A DNA stretch of 64,000 bases, from positions 315,254-379,253 of the forward strand of contig NZ_KQ948852.1 of NCBI RefSeq assembly GCF_001514215.1. The letters are read 5' to 3'. Positions 52,496-62,529 of the stretch are shown here, in pieces. The translations under genes and the position numbers were made by a program. This stretch comes from Streptomyces bungoensis (GTDB lineage: Bacteria; Actinomycetota; Actinomycetes; Streptomycetales; Streptomycetaceae). The notes under the pieces were generated by a model that was not told the origin of the DNA, ran no database searches, and was given only the letters and a program-made list of their open reading frames with translations. Every line of letters begins with the position of its first letter. The first letter of the stretch is position 1.

Positions 52496-53766
52496 ACGGT
52501 GGCGAACACGAGCACGACCGGCACCCTGAGCGTACGTTCGCGGCACTGCCGCCCCTGCGCGGGCGAGAATTCGCGCGGACCTGGTGGGGCCGCGCCTGGC
52601 TGGCGGCGTTGGAGGAGGCGGCTCTGGACTCCGCCGCGGTGAAGGCGGGGCGCCGGCTCGCGCGCGCGGGCGGCGTGGGTGCGGTGACCGTGCGGCCGGG
52701 ACGTGTCACCGCCGTCGTCCGCGAGCCGGACGGGGTGGGACACCGCGCCGACGTGCTCGTGCCCGAGCTCCCGGAGGAGCGGTGGGTCCGGTTTCTGGAC
52801 CTGACCGTCGAGCAGGCGGGACACCTGGCCGCGCTCCTCGACGGGGAACTGCCGCCCCATCTGGTCGAGGACGCGGCGATCCGCGGAGTGGACCTCCTTC
52901 CGGGTACGCCGGACCTGGAACCGGAGTGCGACTGCGGGACCTGGGACCACTGCGCGCACACCGCCGCCCTGTGCCACCAGGTGGCGCGGTTGCTGGACGA
53001 GGATCCGTTCGTGCTGCTGCTCCTGCGCGGCCGGACACAGGGCATGTTCCTGCGGGAGCTGCACCGGCGAAGCGCACTCTCCCCCGGCGTGCCGGCCGAG
53101 GGCGTGGACGCCGCGGAGGCCTGGGCGGCGGCCGGCGGCCTGCCCCCGGTGCCGCCTGTGCCCGGCCTTCCCGAGTCACCCGGCGAACCCGCGTCCTTCG
53201 GCACCGACACGGCACCGCCGCCCGGAATCGATCCCACGGCGCTGGCGTACCTGGCGGCGTGTACGGCCGTGGAAGCGCACCGGCTGCTCGGTCAGGCTCT
53301 GCACGAGCGGGGGGCGGTAGTCGTGGACGGGTCCGTCGGCGAGGACGCGGTGCGGCTCGCCGCAGGCAAGGCGCCCGGCGCCGTCGCCGGCCGGCTCGCC
53401 GAGGGTTCGGGGCGAGGCCGGAAGGGGTTGTCGGCAGCTGTCCGTGCCTGGCGGGCCGGCGGCGCCCCGGCCCTGGCCGTGCTCGACGAGGAGTGGCGGG
53501 TGGAGGGCGCGGCGCTGGCACGCGCGCGTGCGGCCCTGGAGGCGGCCTGGGAGTCGGATGACCGGCCGGCGTTCCGGCAGAGCGGCAACCGGTGGACCGT
53601 CCACGGCGAGGGCGTTCAGCTGCGCCTCGGCCGGGACGACCGCTGGTGGCCGTACCGCGACGAGGACGGCCGCTGGTTGCCGGCCGGTGCTGCCGACCGG
53701 AATCCGGCGACGGCCGTGGTCACGGCGCGGCTCGGCACCGGGGACCCGTTCGGCACGGACGTCTGA
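52492..53766 (+). CDS. SWIM zinc-finger protein, partner of SNF2 ATPase
   Basis: A 424-residue protein. The N-terminus has FARTWWGRAWLAALEEAALDSAAVKAGRRLARAGGVGAVTVRPGRVTAVV, a common SWIM-associated motif. The zinc-binding SWIM core CxCx(n)CxH follows as CDCGTWDHCAH at about residues 144-154. The rest is helical without catalytic motifs. SWIM proteins sit next to SNF2 helicases in many actinobacteria and probably recruit them to DNA or protein. The ATG at 52492 overlaps the SNF2 stop codon by four bases, so the pair is translated together. Confidence 0.9.
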
Positions 53767-53819
53767 CGGCGGCGGCCGCCTCCCGGCCGGAACGACCCGC
53801 CGAGGGGCGGACGCCGCGT

Positions 53820-53852
53820 GTTCACACGGAGGTCGCACGGTGTTCCGTCCGG
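53820..53852 (+). promoter_or_regulatory. PHO-box-like triple direct repeat
   Basis: Three 11-bp units run without gaps: GTTCACACGGA (53820-53830), GGTCGCACGGT (53831-53841) and GTTCCGTCCGG (53842-53852). They match the Streptomyces PhoP direct-repeat unit G(G/T)TCAYYYR(C/G)G at most positions, best in unit 1 and weaker in unit 3. They lie 47-79 bp upstream of the phytase-like gene. Confidence 0.55.
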
Positions 53853-53898
53853 GCCTCAAATCTGGCCACAGTCAACGAAGTTGTTCCCAGGAGGTCCG

Positions 53899-55239
53899 AT
53901 GTCACCGCACGCCACCGGACGGCGCCGCGTCCACCGCACCGTCACCCGAGGCCTGCCCCTGGCGCTGGCCGCCGCCCTCGTGGCCGCGGGACCGGCCATG
54001 GCGGCGCCGTCGGAGAACGCCCGTGTCATCCGGACGGCGACCCTGGGCGAGATCCCGCTGGGCCCGTTCAGCAACGCGCTGCTGCCGGGCAGCGTGGACG
54101 ACGACCACGGAGTGAAGCTCGGCGGGATCGGCAGCGACATCTACCCGGCGGGCCGCAAGGGGGAGTACTGGACGGTGACCGACCGCGGTCCCAACGGCCA
54201 GATCAAGGTGGACGGCAAGAAGCGCCGGACGTTCCCGGTGCCGGGGTTCGACCCCGCGATCGTGCGGATCCGCGTCGCCGGTGACGCGGTGAAGGTGGTC
54301 GACGCCATACCCCTGACCACCTCCTCGGGCCAGGCCGTCACCGGGCTGCCGAACCAGAAGAGCCGCGACGAGGCGCCGTACACCTACGACGCCTCCACCG
54401 CGCTGCCGTACGACCCGGACGGCCTGGACACCGAGGGCATCGTGCGGGCCGGCGACGGCACCTTCTGGCTCGTGGACGAGTACGGCCCCTCACTGATCCA
54501 CGTGTCCGCGCGCGGGAGGGTACTCACCCGCTACGTGCCCCGGGGACTGCACCTCACCGGCGCCGGCTACCCGGTGGTGGAGGCGCTGCCCTCCGTCCTG
54601 CTGCACCGCAAGGCCAACCGCGGCTTCGAAGGGCTGGCGCAGCTTCCGGGCGGTGACCTCGTACTGGCCCTGCAGAGCCCGCTGTCGCTGCCCGACGCGG
54701 GCGCCGGGGACGCCTCGCGCACGACCCGGCTGCTGCGCTTCTCCCCGAAGAAGAAGGCCGTCACCGCCGAATACGCCTACCGCTTCGACCCGGTCGACGT
54801 CGTCGACCCCGGAGAGGACGACACTTCGGAGCTGAAGATCTCCTCGGTGGTGGCCGTCGGCGGTGACCGGCTGCTGGTGGAGGAACGGACCGACAGGGCG
54901 GCCCGGCTGCAGGTGGTCCGGCTGGGCCGCGACGCCGACATCCTCGGCGGCCGCTGGGACGACGACACGACCTCGCCGTCCCTGGAGCAGCTGGACGACC
55001 CCGCCGCCGCGGGGGTGCCGGTGCTGCGCAAGCGGCTCGTCGTCGACCTGGACCGGGTGAGCGGGGTGCCGGAGAAGATCGAGGGCGTCGCGCGCGTGGA
55101 CCACGACACGCTCGCCCTCATCGACGACAACGACTTCGGGATGACCGACGGTGCCGGGGCGTTCGACGCCCAGGGCCGGCTCGTGGACAGCGGGATCCGG
55201 ACGACCGTGACGTACGTCCGAGTGCCCGAAGGCCTCTGA
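53899..55239 (+). CDS. Secreted phytase-like esterase family protein
   Basis: A 446-residue secreted protein. The signal peptide spans residues 1-34 (ends PAMA|A). It matches the phytase-like family (PF13449): NALLPGSVDDDHGVKLGGIGSDIYPAG, TVTDRGPNGQI, TYDASTALPYDPDGLDTEGIVRAGDGTFWLVDEYGPSLIHVSARGRVLTRYVP, NRGFEGLAQLPGGDLVLALQSPL, then KIEGVARVDHDTLALIDDNDFGM. Activity is often annotated as esterase-like or phytase, but it is not proven. The ATG at 53899 follows AGGAGG at 53889-53894. A PHO-box-like repeat upstream suggests phosphate-starvation control, which fits a phosphatase role. Confidence 0.87.
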   Translation: MSPHATGRRRVHRTVTRGLPLALAAALVAAGPAMAAPSENARVIRTATLGEIPLGPFSNALLPGSVDDDHGVKLGGIGSDIYPAGRKGEYWTVTDRGPNGQIKVDGKKRRTFPVPGFDPAIVRIRVAGDAVKVVDAIPLTTSSGQAVTGLPNQKSRDEAPYTYDASTALPYDPDGLDTEGIVRAGDGTFWLVDEYGPSLIHVSARGRVLTRYVPRGLHLTGAGYPVVEALPSVLLHRKANRGFEGLAQLPGGDLVLALQSPLSLPDAGAGDASRTTRLLRFSPKKKAVTAEYAYRFDPVDVVDPGEDDTSELKISSVVAVGGDRLLVEERTDRAARLQVVRLGRDADILGGRWDDDTTSPSLEQLDDPAAAGVPVLRKRLVVDLDRVSGVPEKIEGVARVDHDTLALIDDNDFGMTDGAGAFDAQGRLVDSGIRTTVTYVRVPEGL

Positions 55240-55247
55240 GGGGCGCT

Positions 55248-55739
55248 TCAGGACCGTTCGCCGGGGAGGGAGGGCAGGAGCGTCCTCAGGTTCCTCGGCA
55301 GAGCGGAGGACAGGCCCGAAGGCAAGCCCGAGGGCAGTAGCGAGGGCAACCCGGAGGGGAGTCCGGTCGGCAGCCCCGACGGCAGCCGGCCGGGCGGCCC
55401 GGTGGGCAGGCCCGAGGAGGGCCGGGGAGAGCGGCTCGCGCTCGTGTCTCCCGCAGCCGGCCCCTTGCCGTCACCCGGGCCGTGTCCCCCCGAGGCCCAC
55501 AGCACCACGGCGAGGACGGCCGCGGCGGCCGCCAGGACCGCCACTGCGGCGAACAGCGGGCCACGGCCCCGCCGCCCGAGCGGGACGGACGGCGCCGGCC
55601 AGGTCGCTTCCGGCTCACAGGCCGCGGGCGGGCCGTAGCCCCCGGGCGGCGGTCCGAAACCGCCGGGTGGCGGGGCACCGCCCGGCCGGTCGGGCGGATC
55701 GGGTGGGACGGGCGGCGGCGACATGCCCTCCACAGTCAC
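55248..55739 (-). CDS. Proline-rich single-pass membrane protein with LPSG repeats
   Basis: A 163-residue protein. The N-terminus is a Pro/Gly-rich cytoplasmic segment (PPPVPPDPPDRPGGAPPPGG, GFGPPPGGYGPP), then one transmembrane segment (FAAVAVLAAAAAVLAVVLWA, about 63-82), and the extracytoplasmic tail carries (L-P-S/T-G)n repeats: LPSGLPTGLPSGLPSLLPSG. This layout is common in Streptomyces membrane anchors and substrates, with no assigned function. GTG 55739 or the ATG five codons later may start translation. Confidence 0.65.
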   Translation of the reverse strand: MTVEGMSPPPVPPDPPDRPGGAPPPGGFGPPPGGYGPPAACEPEATWPAPSVPLGRRGRGPLFAAVAVLAAAAAVLAVVLWASGGHGPGDGKGPAAGDTSASRSPRPSSGLPTGPPGRLPSGLPTGLPSGLPSLLPSGLPSGLSSALPRNLRTLLPSLPGERS

Positions 55740-55880
55740 CGCCGTCCGGTCACGACACCACCCGCGCGCGGAAGCTGATACCGGCTCACGTCATGGACGG
55801 TGCGATTCCGTCGCAACTCATCACGCGAAGCCGTTCAGCCCGCCGAAGCCGCGCGCGCACCCGCACGCGCGCGTGGGTGA

Positions 55881-57068
<1,188 letters not shown>

Positions 57069-57085
57069 CTATTTCGTCATGGCCG

Positions 57086-57155
57086 TTTACAAATTAGTAT
57101 GCCGGAGCACCTCTGGGAAGAGACAAGGTGTCTTTGCCGACAAAGTGTCTTTGGC
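57086..57155. promoter_or_regulatory. xylA-xylB divergent control region with tandem operators
   Basis: Two 17-bp direct repeats, GACAAGGTGTCTTTGCC (57122-57138) and GACAAAGTGTCTTTGGC (57139-57155), differ at two positions. Each holds a dyad; the second is CAAAG-TGT-CTTTG. On the minus strand TTGTCT (57126-57121) and CATACT (57101-57096) could be the -35 and -10 of xylA, with a 19-bp spacer. TAGTAT (57095-57100) is a possible -10 for xylB. A ROK repressor bound to the repeats would block both. Confidence 0.6.
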
Positions 57156-57191
57156 GGCAGGCCTCGCAGAGCCGCGGAACAGGAGAGCCCG

Positions 57192-58637
57192 ATGTCAGCA
57201 GCCGAGGGTCCGCTCGTCGTCGGTGTGGACACGTCCACCCAGTCCACGAAGGCGCTGGTCGTCGACGCGGCGACCGGAAGGGTCGTGGCGAGCGGCCAGG
57301 CGCCGCACACCGTGTCCGCCGGTGCGGGCCGGGAGAGTGATCCGCGTCAGTGGTGGGACGCGCTGTGCGAGGCGCTGCGCCAGTGCGGCGAGCCGGCGCA
57401 CGAGGCCGCCGCGGTGTCGATCGGCGGCCAGCAGCACGGCCTGGTCACCCTGGACGAGCGGGGCGAGCCGGTGCGGCCCGCGCTGCTGTGGAACGACGTC
57501 CGCTCGGCGCCGCAGGCCCGCCGGCTCGTGGAGGAGCTGGGCGGCCCTAAGGCCTGGGCCGAGCGCACCGGCAGCGTGCCCGGGGCGTCGTTCACGGTGA
57601 CGAAGTGGGCGTGGCTGGCCGAGCACGAGCCGGAGGCCGTCCGTGCCACCCGGGCGGTGCGGCTCCCTCACGACTACCTCACCGAGCGCCTCACCGGCCA
57701 GGGAACCACCGACCGCGGCGACGCCTCGGGCACCGGCTGGTGGGCGTCCGGGACGGAGGCGTACGACGAGGAGACGCTGGCGCACGTCGGGCTCGACCCG
57801 GCGCTGCTGCCCCGCGCGGTGCGGCCCGGTGAGGTGGCGGGCACCGTGCGCGGCGGTCACGACCTGCCGTTCTCCAAGGGCACCCTCGTGGCGCCCGGCA
57901 CCGGTGACAACGCGGCGGCCGCGCTCGGTCTGGGGCTGCGGCCGGGCACGCCGGTGCTGAGCCTCGGCACGTCGGGCACGGTGTACGCCGTCTCCCGGCA
58001 CCGCCCGGCCGACCCGACCGGGACGGTGGCGGGCTTCGCCGACGCGCACGGGGACTGGCTGCCGCTGGCCTGCACCCTGAACTGCACGCTCGCCGTGGAC
58101 CGCGTGGCGGCCCTGCTGGGCCTGGACCGCGAGGCGGTCGAGCCCGGCACCGCCGTCACCCTGCTGCCCTACCTGGACGGCGAGCGCACCCCGAACCTGC
58201 CGAACGCCTCCGGCCTGCTGCACGGTCTGCGGCACGACACGACCGGCGGCCAGCTGCTGCAGGCGGCCTACGACGGCGCGGTGCACGCACTGCTCGGCGC
58301 GCTCGACCTGGTGCTGGACGAGGACGCGGACCGCACCACCCCGCTGCTGCTGATCGGCGGCGGAGCCCGCGGAACCGCCTGGCAGCAGACGGTACGGCGG
58401 CTGTCGGGTCGGCCCGTCCAGGTGCCCGAGGCCAGGGAACTGGTGGCCCTCGGCGCGGCTGCGCAGGCGGCGGGTCTGCTGACCGGTGAGGACCCGGCCG
58501 CGGTGGCCCGCCGCTGGAACACCGCCGCGGGCCCGGTGCTGGAGGCCGTGGAGCGGGACCAGGCGACACTCGACCGGATCAGCGGGGTACTCTCCGACGC
58601 GGCCCCGCTGCTGGAACGGGGAACGGACGCGCACTGA
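57192..58637 (+). CDS. xylB: Xylulokinase XylB
   Basis: A 481-residue FGGY-family kinase that phosphorylates D-xylulose and feeds the pentose-phosphate pathway. Motifs: VVGVDTSTQSTKALVVDA (phosphate 1), SIGGQQHGLVTLDERGEPVRPALLWND, RLPHDYLTERLTG, APGTGDNAAAALGLGL, LSLGTSGTVYAVS (phosphate 2) and LLIGGGARGTAWQQTVRRLSG (adenosine). AGGAGAG lies 5 nt before the ATG. A hairpin after the stop codon separates it from the ROK gene, though read-through is likely. It is divergent from xylA and completes xylose uptake-to-phosphate conversion. Confidence 0.97.
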   Translation: MSAAEGPLVVGVDTSTQSTKALVVDAATGRVVASGQAPHTVSAGAGRESDPRQWWDALCEALRQCGEPAHEAAAVSIGGQQHGLVTLDERGEPVRPALLWNDVRSAPQARRLVEELGGPKAWAERTGSVPGASFTVTKWAWLAEHEPEAVRATRAVRLPHDYLTERLTGQGTTDRGDASGTGWWASGTEAYDEETLAHVGLDPALLPRAVRPGEVAGTVRGGHDLPFSKGTLVAPGTGDNAAAALGLGLRPGTPVLSLGTSGTVYAVSRHRPADPTGTVAGFADAHGDWLPLACTLNCTLAVDRVAALLGLDREAVEPGTAVTLLPYLDGERTPNLPNASGLLHGLRHDTTGGQLLQAAYDGAVHALLGALDLVLDEDADRTTPLLLIGGGARGTAWQQTVRRLSGRPVQVPEARELVALGAAAQAAGLLTGEDPAAVARRWNTAAGPVLEAVERDQATLDRISGVLSDAAPLLERGTDAH

Positions 58638-58639
58638 AC

Positions 58640-58659
58640 CCGGCCCGGAGCCGGGCCGG
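58640..58659 (+). terminator. Hairpin between xylB and the ROK gene
   Basis: CCGGCCCGG (58640-58648) and CCGGGCCGG (58651-58659) form a stem directly after the xylB stop codon. It may attenuate transcription into the regulator gene. Confidence 0.5.
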
Positions 58660-58686
58660 CCGCAGACACCGAGGACTGACGGAGGC

Positions 58687-59898
58687 ATGACCGCACCGCT
58701 GCACGACGGCCGCCCATCCGGCCCGGGCCGCTCCCTGCCGGACACCCAGCAGGGCATGCGGCGCCGCAACCTGTCCCGGGTGATGCACGCCGTCGGCTCG
58801 GAGGGTCCCCTGTCGCGGGCCGCGGTCGCCTCGCGCATCGGTCTGACGCGGGCGGCGGTGTCGTCCCTCGTGGACGAACTGATCCGCTGGGGACTGCTGG
58901 AGGAGCTGGGTCCGGAACGGCCGGGCCGGGTGGGCCGGCCCGGTTCGGCGCTCGCGGTCAGCGGGCGCGGCCCGGCGGGCATAGGCGCGGAGATCGGCGT
59001 CGACCATCTGGCCGTGTGCGCGGTCGACCTGCGCGGCACCCTGCGGGCGCGGGCCGTGCGGCACGGCGTGAACCGGGGCCGCGCTCCCGGGCCGGTGATC
59101 GCGGAGCTGACGGAGCTGGTCCACCAGGTGGTGGCCGCCGCGGACGGTGAGGGTCTGTGGCCCGCCGGACTCGCGGTCGCGGTGCCCGGACTGGTGGCCC
59201 GCGACGGCCGTACGGTCGTACGCGCCCCGAACCTCGACTGGCACGACACGGACCTGGGCGCCCTGCTCCCCGGCGGCATACCCCTGAGCGTGGACAACGA
59301 GGCGAACTTCGGTGCGCTGGCCGAGCTGTGGCTCGGCACCGGCACCCCGCACGACTTCCTGCACGTCTCGGCCGAGATCGGCATCGGCGCCGCGGTCGTG
59401 GTGGACGGGCAGCTGCTGCGCGGCAGGCGGGGCTTCGCGGGTGAGCTGGGCCATGTGCCCGTGCACCCGGACGGGCCCGCCTGCGCGTGCGGGGGGCGCG
59501 GCTGTCTGGAGCAGTACGCCGGTGAGGAGGCGGTGCTGCGCGCGGCCGGGCTGGAGCCGCGCGAGGAGGACCGGGTCGGCCTGCTCGCGGACCGGGCCGA
59601 GAAGGGCGACGAGGCCGTCCGGCAGGCGCTGCGGGACGCCGGTACGGCTCTCGGCATCGCCCTGACCGGGGCCGTCAACCTCCTCGACCCCGAGACGGTC
59701 GTCCTGGGCGGCGCCCTCGCAGCCCTCTCCCCCTGGCTGCTGCCCTCCCTGGAAGCCGAACTGACAGGCCGTACGACGGGACCGGCCTGCCCGGTGACGG
59801 TGTCCGGGTTGGGCTCCGAAGGCCCGCTGCTGGGCGCCGCGCACTCGGTCGTCCGTACGGTTCTCGACGATCCGGCGGCGGTGGCGGAGCGGCTCTGA
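58687..59898 (+). CDS. ROK-family transcriptional regulator (XylR-like)
   Basis: A 403-residue protein: N-terminal winged helix (NLSRVMHAVGSEGPLSRAAVASRIGLTRAAVSSLVDELIRWGLLEELG), followed by a sugar-kinase-like domain with LSVDNEANFGALAELWLG and the zinc motif CACGGRGCLEQYAGEE, next to the catalytic-type GELGHVPVHPDG. ROK repressors such as XylR release DNA upon binding sugar. Its place after xylB and the tandem operators in the xylA-xylB gap indicate that it represses xylose genes. GGAGG is very close to the ATG at 58687. Confidence 0.92.
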   Translation: MTAPLHDGRPSGPGRSLPDTQQGMRRRNLSRVMHAVGSEGPLSRAAVASRIGLTRAAVSSLVDELIRWGLLEELGPERPGRVGRPGSALAVSGRGPAGIGAEIGVDHLAVCAVDLRGTLRARAVRHGVNRGRAPGPVIAELTELVHQVVAAADGEGLWPAGLAVAVPGLVARDGRTVVRAPNLDWHDTDLGALLPGGIPLSVDNEANFGALAELWLGTGTPHDFLHVSAEIGIGAAVVVDGQLLRGRRGFAGELGHVPVHPDGPACACGGRGCLEQYAGEEAVLRAAGLEPREEDRVGLLADRAEKGDEAVRQALRDAGTALGIALTGAVNLLDPETVVLGGALAALSPWLLPSLEAELTGRTTGPACPVTVSGLGSEGPLLGAAHSVVRTVLDDPAAVAERL

Positions 59899-60423
59899 CA
59901 GTCCGCCAGGCACGACTCTGACGGCGCGACGGGCCCGGCAGACTCGGCTCTGACGGTTCGGCAGACCCGGGCTCCGACGGTTCTCCCGGGCAGCGCCCCC
60001 CAGCGCGGGACAAAGGGTCCGGCGGCTCGTCCCGGCGGGCCGATCTCACCCGATCGGGTGGCCCAGTTGTCCACAGATCGCGCCCTGTCCACGGATCCAC
60101 GGCACGCCCTTCTGCCCAACTCCCCCACGCCGTAACGTGATTCGCACGAGGCGCAGCCGCCGGTCCGTTCGCGGCGGTGCGCCCGCGGAACGAGGGAGCG
60201 CCTCCACGCCGAGTGGGAGTGCGCCGACACGCATCGGGGGAGCAATGCAACGGCCGGCCGCACCACCCGCACCGCCCCTCGGCACCCGCCATCCAGCCGC
60301 CACTCGCGCGCATTCGGTGTGCTGGACGCGTGTCGCTTCGCCGGCCGGGCGATCACGTCGCCATCGTTCTGCTCGCACCGGCAAGCGATGCCCCCCACAC
60401 CCGCCTCCGAAAGGCAGCAGCCG
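59899..60423. other. 525-bp gene-poor gap with repeats and DnaA-like boxes
   Basis: No convincing gene is seen. The left third holds four copies of an 11-mer GRCTCYGACRG (59891-59901, 59914-59924, 59946-59956, 59970-59980). The middle has two DnaA-box-like 9-mers, TTGTCCACA (60067-60075) and CTGTCCACG (60085-60093). TAACGT (60133-60138) may be a -10 box. GGGGGAG (60236-60242) precedes ATG 60245, which opens a 75-residue frame that runs over the amidase start; its Pro/Arg-rich composition makes it an unlikely gene. Confidence 0.5.
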
Positions 60424-61026
60424 ATGGACACCGACCGGCCCGGACCACACCTCGACAGACGACGCCTCCTGAAGGGCGCGGCCCTCGCCGCCGTCCCCCT
60501 CGCACTGCTCCCCGCCACCCGCGCGGGTGCGCGGGAAGCCGACGACTACCCGCCGACCGAATGGCAGCCGGCCTACTCCGGCAACTACACCTCCTCCACC
60601 CGCCCGGGGTCCTACACCGTCGACCGTGTGATCATCCACGTCACGGAGGAGACGTACGCCGACACCCTGGCGATCTTCCGCGACCCGCAGAGGCAGGTGT
60701 CCGCGCACTACGTCGTCCGCTCCGCGGACGGGCACGTCGCCCAGTGCGTCCGGGAGGCGGACATCGCCTGGCACGCGGGCAACTGGGGTTACAACACCCG
60801 CAGCATCGGCATCGAGCACGAGGGCTGGGAGGACCAGCCCGCCTACTTCACCGACGCCCTCTACGAGCAGTCCGCCAGACTGACGGCGGCGATCTGCGCC
60901 CGGTACGGGATCCCCAGGGACAGGGAGCACATCATCGGCCACTACCAGGTGCCCGGCACCGACCACACCGATCCGGGGCCCGCGTGGGACTGGGTCCGCT
61001 ACATCAGACTGGTCAATATCGCCTAG
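60424..61026 (+). CDS. Tat-exported N-acetylmuramoyl-L-alanine amidase (Amidase_2)
   Basis: A 200-residue enzyme. The N-terminus has a twin-arginine signal (DRRRLLKGAALAAVPLALLPATRAGA), so it is exported folded. The amidase_2/PGRP fold shows VIIHVTEETYADTL (zinc His), SAHYVVRSADGHVAQCVREADIAWHAGN, NTRSIGIEHEGW and IIGHYQVPGTDHTDPGPAWDW (second zinc His and catalytic residues). It cuts the bond between N-acetylmuramic acid and the stem peptide. The ATG at 60424 has AAAGG about 10 nt upstream. Confidence 0.93.
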   Translation: MDTDRPGPHLDRRRLLKGAALAAVPLALLPATRAGAREADDYPPTEWQPAYSGNYTSSTRPGSYTVDRVIIHVTEETYADTLAIFRDPQRQVSAHYVVRSADGHVAQCVREADIAWHAGNWGYNTRSIGIEHEGWEDQPAYFTDALYEQSARLTAAICARYGIPRDREHIIGHYQVPGTDHTDPGPAWDWVRYIRLVNIA

Positions 61027-61106
61027 GCGCATCGGACGGACCGGTTGTCCGTACCGGCAGGGCGCGTGACGATGGGCGCAGCCTTTTCGTCGTCCGGGGA
61101 GGACGA

Positions 61107-62438
61107 GTGACCGATCCATGGGTGGCCCTGGAACCGGGGACCGACCCCGCCGAGCGCGTGCGGGCGCTGCGCCGGGCGCACGAGACGTTCACCAGGGCCG
61201 GCACGGTGCCGCGCCCGGTGCGGTCGGTGGTGGCCGAGTCCTGGCGGCGCAGCGCCCGAGCCGGCGTGGGCCCGGACGGCACCGCGAGCGTGGAGCTGAC
61301 CGACGGCGACCTCGGCGCCTACCGGGCCGAGCATCCGCTGGCCCGGGTGATGCCGCTGTTCCGGGAGCTGATGGGGACGTTCGCAGCCGACGGCGAGCAC
61401 CTGCTGGCGGTGTGCGACGCCCATGGCAGGCTGCTGTGGGTGGAGGGGCACCCGGCGACCCGGCGCCTGGCCGACCGGATGAACTTCGTGCCGGGGGCAC
61501 GCTGGTCGGAGACGGCGGTCGGCACCAACGCGCCGGGGACCGCGGTCGCCCTGGGCCGGCCGGTGCAGGTGTTCGCGGCGGAGCACTTCATACGGCGGGT
61601 GCAGCCGTGGACCTGCGCCGCCGCACCGGTGCACGATCCGCACACCGGTCGGGTCCTCGGCGCCGTGGACATCACCGGGGGCGACGGGCTGGCGCATCCG
61701 CACAGTCTGGGCTTCGTACGGGCGGTGGCGCGGGCGGCCGAGTCGCAGTTGGCGCTCCTCGCCCCGCCCCGGCGGACCGAGGACACCGCCGTGCTGAGCG
61801 CGCTGGGCCGCGACGAGGCCGAACTGCGTCTGGAGGGACACCGGATACGGCTCAGCCGCCGGCACAGTGAGATCCTCGTTCTGCTCGCCCGCCACCCCGA
61901 GGGCCTGACCGGGGACGAGCTGCTGTGCGCGCTCTACGAGGACGAGTCGGTGACCCCGGTGACGCTGCGCGCCGAACTGGCCCGGCTGCGGCGGCTGGTG
62001 GGTCCCGGGCTGCTCGCCTCGCGGCCGTACCGGCTGACGGTGGCGGTCGAGTCCGACGCCACCGTGGTGGAGCGGCGGCTGCGGGCGGGTGCGCTCACGT
62101 CGGCGCTGGCGGCGTACACCGGTCCGCTGCTGCCGGGCTCCCAGGCCCCGGCGGTCGTGCGGCTCCGCACGCGGCTGACCGACGGCCTGCGGACGGGGCT
62201 GATCGCCCACCGCGACCCCGACCTGCTGGCCGACTGGGCGCACGCGCCGTGGGGGGAGGACGACGTGGAGGTGTGGCGTGCCCTGGCGGCGGTGCGTCCC
62301 TCGGCTCCGGTGCGGGCGCGGCTGGCCGCGCTGGAGGCCGAGCTGAGCCTGCCGGCCGGGCCCGCCCTGCCACCGGTACGGGCCCGCCGACCTTCCATAC
62401 CGCCGACGCGGCGCACGACGCAGGTGCCGCGACCGTAG
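61107..62438 (+). CDS. GAF-domain transcriptional regulator (AcoR-like sensor, no sigma-54 domain)
   Basis: A 443-residue protein. Residues 30-215 form a GAF-like sensor domain ([100 protein letters not shown]), like the N-terminus of AcoR/StyR-type activators. The AAA+ sigma-54 domain is missing. Instead a winged helix follows at about 245-320 ([58 protein letters not shown]). The GTG at 61107 has GGGGAGGA upstream. An aldehyde dehydrogenase gene follows 91 bp downstream and is the likely target. Confidence 0.87.
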   Translation: MTDPWVALEPGTDPAERVRALRRAHETFTRAGTVPRPVRSVVAESWRRSARAGVGPDGTASVELTDGDLGAYRAEHPLARVMPLFRELMGTFAADGEHLLAVCDAHGRLLWVEGHPATRRLADRMNFVPGARWSETAVGTNAPGTAVALGRPVQVFAAEHFIRRVQPWTCAAAPVHDPHTGRVLGAVDITGGDGLAHPHSLGFVRAVARAAESQLALLAPPRRTEDTAVLSALGRDEAELRLEGHRIRLSRRHSEILVLLARHPEGLTGDELLCALYEDESVTPVTLRAELARLRRLVGPGLLASRPYRLTVAVESDATVVERRLRAGALTSALAAYTGPLLPGSQAPAVVRLRTRLTDGLRTGLIAHRDPDLLADWAHAPWGEDDVEVWRALAAVRPSAPVRARLAALEAELSLPAGPALPPVRARRPSIPPTRRTTQVPRP

Positions 62439-62461
62439 ATGCCGCAACGTAGGTGCAACGT
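62429..62461 (+). promoter_or_regulatory. GCAACGT direct repeats upstream of the aldehyde dehydrogenase
   Basis: GCAACGT occurs at 62444-62450 and 62455-62461, spaced by 11 bp (one helical turn). A related GCGACCGTAG precedes them near 62429. This is a candidate binding site for the upstream GAF regulator or another activator. Confidence 0.35.
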
Positions 62462-62529
62462 CCGCCCGCCTAGCCTCGCGCCGGAAGCTGCCCAACGGCG
62501 GGCAGCGCTTCACCGGGAGGCAGACCAGC

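Noticed and set aside
60245..60472. 75-residue frame with a GGGGGAG RBS upstream of the amidase gene
   Set aside because: The product is Pro/Arg-rich without any motif, overlaps the amidase start out of frame, and its codon pattern follows the shadow of the amidase frame. It may be a leader ORF, but I see no support for a gene.
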